Assembly: GCF_012396235.1 (NCBI RefSeq)
Contig: NZ_JAAXPA010000009.1
Location: 233,090 to 297,089 of the forward strand
DNA: 64,000 nucleotides
Reading direction: 5' to 3'
Source of the DNA: Rhodococcus opacus
GTDB taxonomy: Bacteria > Actinomycetota > Actinomycetes > Mycobacteriales > Mycobacteriaceae
The position numbers were made by a program, and so were the translations under genes. Under the pieces are notes generated by a model. It was not told the DNA's origin. It did not search any database and saw only the letters and a program-made list of their open reading frames with translations. Numbering within the stretch: position 1 is the stretch's first letter; every line of letters begins with the position of its first letter. This document shows, in pieces, positions 55,419 to 62,860 of the stretch.

Positions 55419-56459
55419 TCAGTTCTCCTCGGCGACCCGGACCACCAGCTTGCCGAAGTTGCTGCCCCGGAGGAGGCCGATGAACGCCGCAGGCGCATTC
55501 TCGAGCCCGTCGACGATGTCCTCGCGGTAGGCGAATCGGCCCTCTCGGATCCACCCGGACACATCACGCTGGAAGTCCGCGTACATCTCGGAGACGAACT
55601 CGCGCTGGATGAATCCGCGGATCGTGAGGCTCTTGACCAGCACCCGGGTGAAGAATCCCGGCAGCCGATCCGGCCCCTCGGGGACCCCCGTGTCGTTGTA
55701 CTGCGCGATCAAGCCGCACACGGGAACTCGCGCATACAGGTTGAGCAGCGGCAGCACTGCCACGGCCACCGCACCGCCGACGTTCTCGAAGTACACGTCG
55801 ATGCCGTCGGGACACGCGGCGCGCAGTTCCTCGGCGAAGTTCGGGGACCGGTGGTCGACGGCGGCGTCGAATCCGAGTTCGTCCAGCAGGTAGGCACACT
55901 TCTCCGGTCCGCCTGCGATCCCGACGGCACGGGCGCCCTTCAGTTTCGCGATCTGCCCCACCGCCGAGCCGACCGGACCACTGGCCGCCGCGACGACCAC
56001 CGTCTCACCCGCCTTCGGTTGCCCGATCTTCAACAGGCCGGAGTACGCGGTGAAGCCCGGCATGCCGAGAACTCCGACGGCGGTCGACAGCGGCGCGGCG
56101 TCGCGGTCGAGTGTGCGGAGTTGGTTGCCGTCGACCACGGCGTGCGACTGCCAGCCCGCATACCCGAGAACGTAGTCACCGGTTGCGAAATCCGGGTGCC
56201 GGGAATCGACCACCTGCCCGACGGTGCCACCGACCATGACCTCGTCGATCTCGACCGGGTCGGCGTAGGACTCCGCCGCACTCATCCGGCCGCGCATGTA
56301 CGGGTCGAGGGACAGGTAGATGACGCGGACCAGCACCTGACCGTCGGCGGGTTCGGGCAGGTTCACCGCCTCGAGCCGGAAGTTGTCGGCGGTCGGCGCA
56401 CCGTCCGGCCGTGACGCGAGGACGATTCGGGTGCTCTGAACGATGCTCTCCACACTCAC
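55419..56459 (-). CDS. Zinc-independent MDR-family NADP oxidoreductase
   Basis: 346 residues from GTG. Lacks the zinc ligands of alcohol dehydrogenases. Signature SLDPYMRGRM, then VVAAASGPVGSAVGQIAKLKGARAVG and DVYFENVGG, as in prostaglandin/2-alkenal reductases and curcumin reductase. It reduces activated double bonds with NADPH. Confidence 0.88.
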   Translation of the reverse strand: MSVESIVQSTRIVLASRPDGAPTADNFRLEAVNLPEPADGQVLVRVIYLSLDPYMRGRMSAAESYADPVEIDEVMVGGTVGQVVDSRHPDFATGDYVLGYAGWQSHAVVDGNQLRTLDRDAAPLSTAVGVLGMPGFTAYSGLLKIGQPKAGETVVVAAASGPVGSAVGQIAKLKGARAVGIAGGPEKCAYLLDELGFDAAVDHRSPNFAEELRAACPDGIDVYFENVGGAVAVAVLPLLNLYARVPVCGLIAQYNDTGVPEGPDRLPGFFTRVLVKSLTIRGFIQREFVSEMYADFQRDVSGWIREGRFAYREDIVDGLENAPAAFIGLLRGSNFGKLVVRVAEEN

Positions 56460-56511
56460 TGTGCGCCTGCCAATCCGTGTCGGGCCGGTATCGTTCGCCA
56501 GCCTACCGATT

Positions 56512-57912
56512 TCAGAACAGTTGCTTCTTCTGCACCTTGCCCATCGCGTTGCGCGGAAGCGACTCGACGACGCGGATCTCGCGGGGCCGCTTGTGCACCG
56601 ACAGTTCGGTGGCCACATGCTCGATCAGCTCGGATTCCGACACGTCGTCCCCCACGACGAACGCCACCAGCCGCTGCCCGAGGTCCGGGTCGGGAAGGCC
56701 GACCACCGCGGCTTCCCGCACACTCGGGTGGCCGAGAAGAGAGGTCTCCACCTCCCCCGCCCCGACCCGGAATCCGCCCGACTTGATGAGGTCCGTGGAT
56801 TCGCGGCCGACGATGCGGTGGAACCCGTCCGGGTCGATGACGGCGACGTCGCCGGTCTTGAAGAAGCCGTCGTCCGTGAAGGATTCGGCCGTCGCGTCGG
56901 GCCGGCCCAGATAGCCGTCGAAGAGCATCGGGCCCCGCACCTGCAGACCGCCGATGGATTCGCCGTCGTGGGGGACGTCGCCGCCGCGCTCGTCGCGCAG
57001 CCGGGTCTCGACGCCGCGGACCGGCACACCGACCCACCCCGGGCGACGCTCGCCGTCGGCCCGGGTGCTGAGCGTGAGCATCGTCTCGCTCATGCCGTAC
57101 CGCTCGATCGGTGCGAGCCCGGTCAGCTCGTGCAGCTTCTCGAACACCGGCACGGGCAACGGGGCGCTGCCCGACACCAGCAGTCGCGCACCCGACAACG
57201 CGCGCGCCGACTCGGGGTCGTCGGCGATGCGACTCCACACCGTGGGAACACCGAAGTACATCGTTCCCCGTGCCGCGGCGTAGGCCGCCGGGGTGGGCTT
57301 GACCGTGTGGACGAGACGGCTGCCGATACGCAACGGTCCCAGCACACCGAGGATGAGACCGTGGACGTGGAACAGCGGAAGTCCCTGCACCAGTGTGTCG
57401 TTGCCGGTCCACTGCCAGGCGTCCGCGAGGGCATCGAGGCCGGCGGCGATGGCCTTCCTGCTGATCAGAACCCCCTTGGGCGGCCCCGTGGTGCCGGAGG
57501 TGTAGAGCACGAACGCGATGTCCGACTCGGGCGGCTCCGGGTAGCTGTGCCACGACCGGGCGTGGACGCGGACCGGAACGACGGGCAGGCCCGCCGCGTC
57601 CGCGGGCGCCTCGCCCAGCCACGCCTGCGCGCCGGAATCGCGCAGGATGTGCTCGAGTTCGGCGGAGCCGGAATCGGGCGGCACCGGCACCGCGGTCACC
57701 CCGGCGATGAGGCAGCCCACGACGGCGAGGACGGTGGTGACGGTGGGGGTGGCGAGGATCGCGACCCGATCCGCGCGTGCCACACGTTCGGCCACGGACG
57801 TCGCCGCACCGAGCACGTCGCCGCGCGACAGGGTGGTATCGCCGATCCGGATGGCGTCGGGAATGTCGGCGCCCTGGGCGACGGCCAGAGGGTTCAGAGA
57901 TCGCAGCAGCAC
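56512..57912 (-). CDS. fadD36: Short acyl-CoA synthetase
   Basis: 466 residues, shorter than long-chain ligases. LYTSGTTGPPKGVL, RYGMSETMLTL, FFKTGDVAVID and the A8/A10 motifs GGFRVGAGEVE and RNAMGKVQKKQLF. It resembles malonyl-CoA/methylmalonyl-CoA-type ligases (MatB) and the mycobacterial FadD36. Substrate inferred only. Confidence 0.85.
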   Translation of the reverse strand: MLLRSLNPLAVAQGADIPDAIRIGDTTLSRGDVLGAATSVAERVARADRVAILATPTVTTVLAVVGCLIAGVTAVPVPPDSGSAELEHILRDSGAQAWLGEAPADAAGLPVVPVRVHARSWHSYPEPPESDIAFVLYTSGTTGPPKGVLISRKAIAAGLDALADAWQWTGNDTLVQGLPLFHVHGLILGVLGPLRIGSRLVHTVKPTPAAYAAARGTMYFGVPTVWSRIADDPESARALSGARLLVSGSAPLPVPVFEKLHELTGLAPIERYGMSETMLTLSTRADGERRPGWVGVPVRGVETRLRDERGGDVPHDGESIGGLQVRGPMLFDGYLGRPDATAESFTDDGFFKTGDVAVIDPDGFHRIVGRESTDLIKSGGFRVGAGEVETSLLGHPSVREAAVVGLPDPDLGQRLVAFVVGDDVSESELIEHVATELSVHKRPREIRVVESLPRNAMGKVQKKQLF

Positions 57913-57924
57913 ACGGTCAGCTTC

Positions 57925-58584
57925 TCACAGGGCCCGGACGCGGTCCGGTGGGTCTCCCGGTGGCGGACTGACGGTGGCCAGCGCCGCGCCCAGCAGCGCC
58001 CCGGTCAGAACAGCCAGTCCGTGGGCGTCGTCGACGACCACCAGCAGGACACCGGCGACGACGATGCTGCCGCTCGCGGCGAGTGCTCGCCGCTCCTTGG
58101 ACTGCATCACCACCAGACCGGCGAGGGACGCGGCCAGCGCGAGCGTGGCACCCGAGTTGCCCGCGCCGGGCGACGGGAACAGGAACGCGGTGAACAGGCC
58201 GAAGATGATCTGGCTCGCCACGAACAGCAGTACGGCCCGCGCTCCACCCCAGACCCGGACCGCGAGCGGGGCCACCCAGGCGAGAACGAGCAGATTCACC
58301 ACGGTTCCGGCCAGTCCCCCGTCCTGCACCGCAACCGAGGTGACGATCCGCCACCACTGGTGGTCCCGGATCTGGGTGGGGTCACGCTCGAGGGCGTCGA
58401 GGACTGCGGGGACGACGAACTGCAGCAGCGACGGCACCGCGATCAGCAACCACAACACCACCGCGGTGCGCGGCGGACGGGTGAGCCGGACCTCGCCGAT
58501 GCGCGTCGAACCGAGCAGCGTCGCGAGTACGAGAACGACCGCTAAGAGGACCGCGCTGGTCCATCCCGCGCCAGAAGTCGTCAC
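57925..58584 (-). CDS. Rhomboid-family-like membrane protein
   Basis: 219 residues, six predicted spans. WWRIVTSVAVQDGGLAGTVVNLLVLAWVAPL, then GNSGATLALAASLAGL and DDAHGLAVLTGALLGAAL give the rhomboid order: a GxSG serine and a later His in a GxxxG-rich helix. The usual WR and Asn features are partly present, so protease activity is plausible but unproved. Confidence 0.65.
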   Translation of the reverse strand: MTTSGAGWTSAVLLAVVLVLATLLGSTRIGEVRLTRPPRTAVVLWLLIAVPSLLQFVVPAVLDALERDPTQIRDHQWWRIVTSVAVQDGGLAGTVVNLLVLAWVAPLAVRVWGGARAVLLFVASQIIFGLFTAFLFPSPGAGNSGATLALAASLAGLVVMQSKERRALAASGSIVVAGVLLVVVDDAHGLAVLTGALLGAALATVSPPPGDPPDRVRAL

Positions 58585-58638
58585 CGCGAAACTCTACAAC
58601 GGCGCGCCCTCGCGGGAACCGAACCGCGACTGCACCGG

Positions 58639-59616
58639 TCAGTCCCGGGTGACCACCGAGCGCAGGAAGAACCGCAGGTTCGAGGGACGCTCGGCCAGCC
58701 GCCGCATGAAGTACGCGTACCACTGACTTCCGTAAGGCACGTACACCCGAACCTGCTTGTCCTCGTTCGCGAGCCGACGCTGCTCGACGTCCCGGATCCC
58801 GAACAGCATCTGGTGCTCGTAGGCGTCCGCGGCGCGGCCGGTGCGCCCGACCAGCGGGGCGACCGCGTCGATGACGGCCGGATCGTGCGAGGCCACCATC
58901 GGGTACCCGGATCCGTCCATCAGGATCCCGAGGCAGCGCAGATACGACGCGTCCACGGCGGCGCGGTCCTGGAAAGCCACGGACTCGGGTTCCCGGTACG
59001 CCCCCTTGCAGAGCCGGACTCTCGAACCGGGGCCGGCGAGGGCACGGCAGTCGTCCTCGGTGCGTCGCAGGTACGACTGCACCACCGCACCGAGCCAGGG
59101 GTAGTCGCTGCGGAGTTCACGCACGATCGCCAGCGTCGAATCGGTGGTCGTGTGGTCTTCGGCGTCCACGGTCACCCACACCCCGGCCGCCTCCGCGGCG
59201 GCGCAGATCGTGCGGGCGTTGTCGGTGGCGATCCTGCGACCGTCGCCGGCGAGTGCCAGCCCGAGCGCCGACAGTTTCATCGACACCTCGAGGCGGCGAA
59301 CACCCGAAGTCCCTTCCGCGGCTTCCGGTAGCGCTCCGAGATCGGCTACGAGCGCCAGATATTCGTCGACCGTCGCCTGGGCTCCGGCCGCGTCACGCGT
59401 GTCCTCACCGAGGAAGTCGATCGACACCGACCGGCCCGAATCGAGGATCTCCCGGACGGTTGCGAGCGCCGACTCCCGGTTCTCCCCGGCGACGAAGCGG
59501 TCGACGAGTTTCCGTGTGACGGGGGCGCCGGTGACCGCCCGTTTGACGCGGGACGACCGGGCCGCCGCGAGGATCGCCGGGCGCAGCGGATTCGCCAGAA
59601 CCGTGGGCGCTTTCAT
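58639..59616 (-). CDS. pruB: Proline dehydrogenase
   Basis: 325 residues; the ATG overlaps the rocA stop (ATGA). FAD-binding TIM barrel with SIDFLGEDT, EVSMKLSALG, TVDAEDHTTTD, RVRLCKGAYREP and the C-terminal RRLAERPSN. It oxidises proline to pyrroline-5-carboxylate at the membrane quinone pool. Confidence 0.93.
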   Translation of the reverse strand: MKAPTVLANPLRPAILAAARSSRVKRAVTGAPVTRKLVDRFVAGENRESALATVREILDSGRSVSIDFLGEDTRDAAGAQATVDEYLALVADLGALPEAAEGTSGVRRLEVSMKLSALGLALAGDGRRIATDNARTICAAAEAAGVWVTVDAEDHTTTDSTLAIVRELRSDYPWLGAVVQSYLRRTEDDCRALAGPGSRVRLCKGAYREPESVAFQDRAAVDASYLRCLGILMDGSGYPMVASHDPAVIDAVAPLVGRTGRAADAYEHQMLFGIRDVEQRRLANEDKQVRVYVPYGSQWYAYFMRRLAERPSNLRFFLRSVVTRD

Positions 59617-61253
59617 TCCGACCCCATGTGCGGATATCGGTAATCGGTGGCGGGGACGAACGTCTCCTTGATGGTGCGGGCCGACACCCACCGCAGCAGG
59701 TTGAGCTTGGACCCGGCCTTGTCGTTCGTGCCCGAGGCGCGGGCCCCACCGAACGGCTGTTGCCCGACGACGGCACCGGTCGGCTTGTCGTTGACGTAGA
59801 AGTTTCCGGCGGTGAACCGGAGAGCAGACGTTGCCTGCTCGACGGCCTGGCGGTCGTCGGCGATCACCGCACCGGTCAGCGCGTACGGGGCCGCCGAGTC
59901 GACCGTGGCGAGCACGTCGGCGAACGCGTTCGGCGCCGAGTCGTCGTACACGTGCACCGTCAGGATCGGACCGAAGTACTCGGTGGTCATCGCCTCGTCG
60001 GCCGGGTCGTCGGCGAGGAGCACGGTGGGGCGGACGAAGTAGCCGACGCTGTCGTCGTACTTGCCGCCGACGGCGATCTCGAGGCCAGTAGCGCTGCGGG
60101 CGCGTTCGATGGCCGCGACGTTCTTGTCGTACGCACGCCGGTCGATGAGGGCACCGCCGAAATTCTCCAGATCCGTCACGTCACCGTAGGTGAGGGCGTC
60201 GACTTCCGCGGTGAACGTGTCCCGCATCCGCCGCCACAGCGACTTCGGGACGTACGCACGGGAAGCGGCCGAACACTTCTGGCCCTGGTATTCGAACGCG
60301 CCGCGGATCAGCGCCGTTCGCAACACGTCCTCGTCGGCCGACGCGTGCGCGACCACGAAGTCCTTCCCGCCGGTCTCCCCCACCAGCCGGGGGTAGCCGG
60401 CGTACTTCCCGATGTTCGCGCCCACCTCGCTCCACAGATGCTGGAACGTCCGGGTCGACCCGGTGAAGTGGATACCCGCGAGGCGAGGATCGCTCAGCAG
60501 CACCTCCGAGACCGCCTGCCCGCTGCCGGTGAGCAGATTGATCACACCCGGAGGCATTCCCGCAGCCTCGAGCAGCTTGATGGTCCAGTACGCGGCGACG
60601 GTCTGCGTCGACGACGGCTTCCAGATCACCGTGTTGCCCATCAACGCGGGCGCGGTCGGCAGGTTGCCCGCGATCGCGCTGAAGTTGAACGGCGTGATGG
60701 CGTAGACGAAGCCCTCGAGCGGACGGTATTCGAGCCGGTTCCACACACCCGGTGAGGAGATCGGCTGATCGGCGAGGATCTGGCGGGCGAAGTGAACGTT
60801 GAAGCGCCAGAAGTCGATCAGCTCGCACGGCGCGTCGATCTCCGCCTGCTGAACCGACTTCGACTGGCCGAGCATCGTCGCCGCGGCGAGCGTCTCGCGC
60901 CACGGCCCGGACAGCAGGTCGGCGGCGCGCAGGATGACCGCGGCCCGGTCGTCGAACGAGAGGGCCCGCCAGTGCGGTGCCGCGGCCGTGGCCGCCTCGA
61001 CCGCCGCCGACGCGTCGTCGTGGGTGGCGCTGCGCAGTGTGCCGAGCACGGCGGCGTGCCGGTGGGGTTGCACGACGTCGACGCGCTCGCCGTTGCCGTG
61101 CCGGTGTTTCCCGCCGATCACGTGCGGGATGTCGACGGGATTGGTGGCGATGTCGGTGAGTGCCGATTGCACTCGGGAACGTTCGGGACTGCCCGGCGCG
61201 TACGTGTGGACCGGCTCGTTGGTGGGCACCGGAACCTGGGTGATGGCGTCCAT
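59613..61253 (-). CDS. rocA: 1-pyrroline-5-carboxylate dehydrogenase
   Basis: 546 residues. Aldehyde dehydrogenase with NFSAIAGNLPTAPALMGN, GSTRTFQHLW, the catalytic Glu/Cys in RLVGETGGKDF and QGQKCSAASRAYVP, and a C-terminal EYFGPILTV. It finishes proline catabolism to glutamate. Translationally coupled to pruB. Confidence 0.94.
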   Translation of the reverse strand: MDAITQVPVPTNEPVHTYAPGSPERSRVQSALTDIATNPVDIPHVIGGKHRHGNGERVDVVQPHRHAAVLGTLRSATHDDASAAVEAATAAAPHWRALSFDDRAAVILRAADLLSGPWRETLAAATMLGQSKSVQQAEIDAPCELIDFWRFNVHFARQILADQPISSPGVWNRLEYRPLEGFVYAITPFNFSAIAGNLPTAPALMGNTVIWKPSSTQTVAAYWTIKLLEAAGMPPGVINLLTGSGQAVSEVLLSDPRLAGIHFTGSTRTFQHLWSEVGANIGKYAGYPRLVGETGGKDFVVAHASADEDVLRTALIRGAFEYQGQKCSAASRAYVPKSLWRRMRDTFTAEVDALTYGDVTDLENFGGALIDRRAYDKNVAAIERARSATGLEIAVGGKYDDSVGYFVRPTVLLADDPADEAMTTEYFGPILTVHVYDDSAPNAFADVLATVDSAAPYALTGAVIADDRQAVEQATSALRFTAGNFYVNDKPTGAVVGQQPFGGARASGTNDKAGSKLNLLRWVSARTIKETFVPATDYRYPHMGSE

Positions 61254-61305
61254 GCTGCCTGCCTCCTGCCCTCAGATCGTGAGGAACTGTGACCGGGACC
61301 GCGGG

Positions 61306-61325
61306 CGGACGGGGACACCCGTCCG
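61306..61325. promoter_or_regulatory. Inverted repeat upstream of rocA
   Basis: CGGACGGG and CCCGTCCG around GACA, about 52 nt upstream of the rocA start. Possible operator of the proline operon; could also be simple GC-rich chance. Confidence 0.35.
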
Positions 61326-61409
61326 AGCGGAACCCTTGAGCCCAGGTTAGCGCCGGATGGGGGTACTCATCCGGTTTTGACGCGCGGGTCGGCTGGCTAC
61401 CATCGGCAC

Positions 61410-62000
61410 ATGGCCGAACGGAATCGCGTGTCACCCCGATCCGAGGTCGTCGCCATTCCACTCCGTGGCCGGTTCATGGGGAACCGGGGCTGCCTGCACC
61501 GCGGGCACACCGTCGTGCGCAACCATTCCGGCAAGCGGTGGATCATCTGCGTCACCGACTACCCGGCCCGCACCGTCGCCCAGTGGAGCGAGGGCCATTA
61601 CACGGTTCTGTTCTTCCACGACGAGGCGGTGGCCCTCGCGGCCGGGCACCGGCCGTGCGCCCTGTGCCGACGCGAGCGGTACAACGACTTTCGCGCCGCC
61701 TGGCAGTCGGCACACGGGGGCGGGCAGCCCGGCGCGGACGAGATGGACGCCCGGTTGCACGCGGAACGGCTGGTCGGTTCCCACCAGCGCACGCACGAGG
61801 CCCCGTGGTCGTCGTTGCCCGACGGCGCCTTCGCGCTGTTCGACGGCGGCCCCGCCCTCGTGCTGGGTGAGACCGTCGTTTCGTGGTCGGCCGAGGGATA
61901 CGGGACTCCGGCGAACCGGCCGACCGGCACCGCCACCGTCCTGACACCGCCGCCCACCGTCGCCGTCCTCGCAGCCGGCTACCACCCGGACGTCGCGTAA
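61410..62000 (+). CDS. Conserved Cys/His-rich protein of unknown function
   Basis: 196 residues, start at MAERNRVS. Landmarks are GRFMGNRGCLHRGH, a Trp-rich strand part, LFFHDEAVALAAGHRPCALCRRERY and HAERLVGSHQRTHEAPW. The HRPCALC (C-x2-C) part loosely recalls the metal-binding RPCKRC of Ada-type proteins, but the rest does not match. I do not recognise a function. It looks like a widespread conserved bacterial gene rather than a local one. Confidence 0.7.
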   Translation: MAERNRVSPRSEVVAIPLRGRFMGNRGCLHRGHTVVRNHSGKRWIICVTDYPARTVAQWSEGHYTVLFFHDEAVALAAGHRPCALCRRERYNDFRAAWQSAHGGGQPGADEMDARLHAERLVGSHQRTHEAPWSSLPDGAFALFDGGPALVLGETVVSWSAEGYGTPANRPTGTATVLTPPPTVAVLAAGYHPDVA

Positions 62001-62010
62001 GACTGGTGGT

Positions 62011-62037
62011 GTGCGGTATTCGAAAGGTGCGGTATTC
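62011..62037. repeat. 11-bp direct repeat at the edge of the syntenic block
   Basis: GTGCGGTATTC occurs at 62011-62021 and 62027-62037, 5 nt apart, between the conserved gene and the recombinase remnant. Perhaps the trace of a past insertion or recombination. Confidence 0.4.
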
Positions 62038-62071
62038 CTCCACCGTGGCACGTGGGTCAGCCCGGCGCATC

Positions 62072-62650
62072 TCATGCGTGGCCCTGGCATAAGCGATCCG
62101 GTGTGACCGTCCACCCTGCGGCCGAGAGCCATCGTTGAACCGGCTCAGTCAGGTTGCCGTTCTTCGCTTGCTCGGCGAGTGTGCCGGCGAGGATGGGCCC
62201 GTCGCCGCAAATGCTGCAGGCGACATCGAATGAAGGTTGCCCGGGTTCGCAATGCCGACAGTGGTGGCGGCTGGCGACTGTCCCTCGGTGGTCGGGATCG
62301 GCGTGGAGCCAGGCCACCGCGAGGTCCGCAGTTTGGTGCGCTACCTCGGCGCGAGTGGTGGGTTCATGTCCACAGGTCGGGCACGTCCGAGACGTCGGCA
62401 GCGGTGCAGGTGGATCGGCGACTACGGTGATCTCCTGCGTAACCGGCGCGATGTCCACGCGCTTGTTCAAATGCCCATACACCGTGGTGCGCGGCACTTT
62501 CAGCATGCCCGCCATCTGCGCGACGGTGTGTTCCCCCGCGTCGTACAGGCGTTGAGCGAGTTCGATCTGGTCCGAGCTGAGCTTCGAGGGCCGGCCACCC
62601 TTCCGGCCGCGGGCACGGGCGGCGGCCAGGCCGTCGCCGGTGTTAACCAT
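62072..62650 (-). pseudogene. Serine-recombinase C-terminal remnant with Cys-rich tail
   Basis: 192 residues. The first 60 match the end of resolvase/invertase recombinases: DGLAAARARGRKGGRPSKL and the helix-turn-helix HTVAQMAGMLKVPRTTVYGHL. The catalytic domain (with its Ser) is absent; the frame upstream is closed by TAA within about 90 nt and shows no resolvase sequence. The tail has zinc-type pairs (CPTCGHEP, HHCRHC, CSICGDG). It may be a 5'-truncated gene or a real short DNA-binding protein. Confidence 0.7.
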
Positions 62651-62860
62651 GACCGGCCTGACGGCAGTGACGTTGTCGCCACCATCGACCCGGGCGGTTC
62701 GATTGTGACCAACCGCGGGGTGTTAGAAGTCGCACCTGAGGTGTCCGTTTGTTCACCCTAGGGCTGGTGCACCTTCCGGTGCGTGAGGACGAGGGTTGTC
62801 CGCAACCACGAGGGTGTTCCCAACCGAAGGGATGCTCCAGACGATAGAAGAAGAATCCCA

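Noticed and set aside
56443..58545. 700-codon open frame on the plus strand
   Set aside because: It lies antisense to the clearly coding MDR-gene start, fadD36 and rhomboid-like gene, and its product is Arg/His/Gly-rich without any family motif: a GC-driven shadow.
62500..62712. Minus-strand 70-codon frame as the missing recombinase N-terminus
   Set aside because: Different frame and no resolvase motifs; the true in-frame upstream sequence is closed by TAA.
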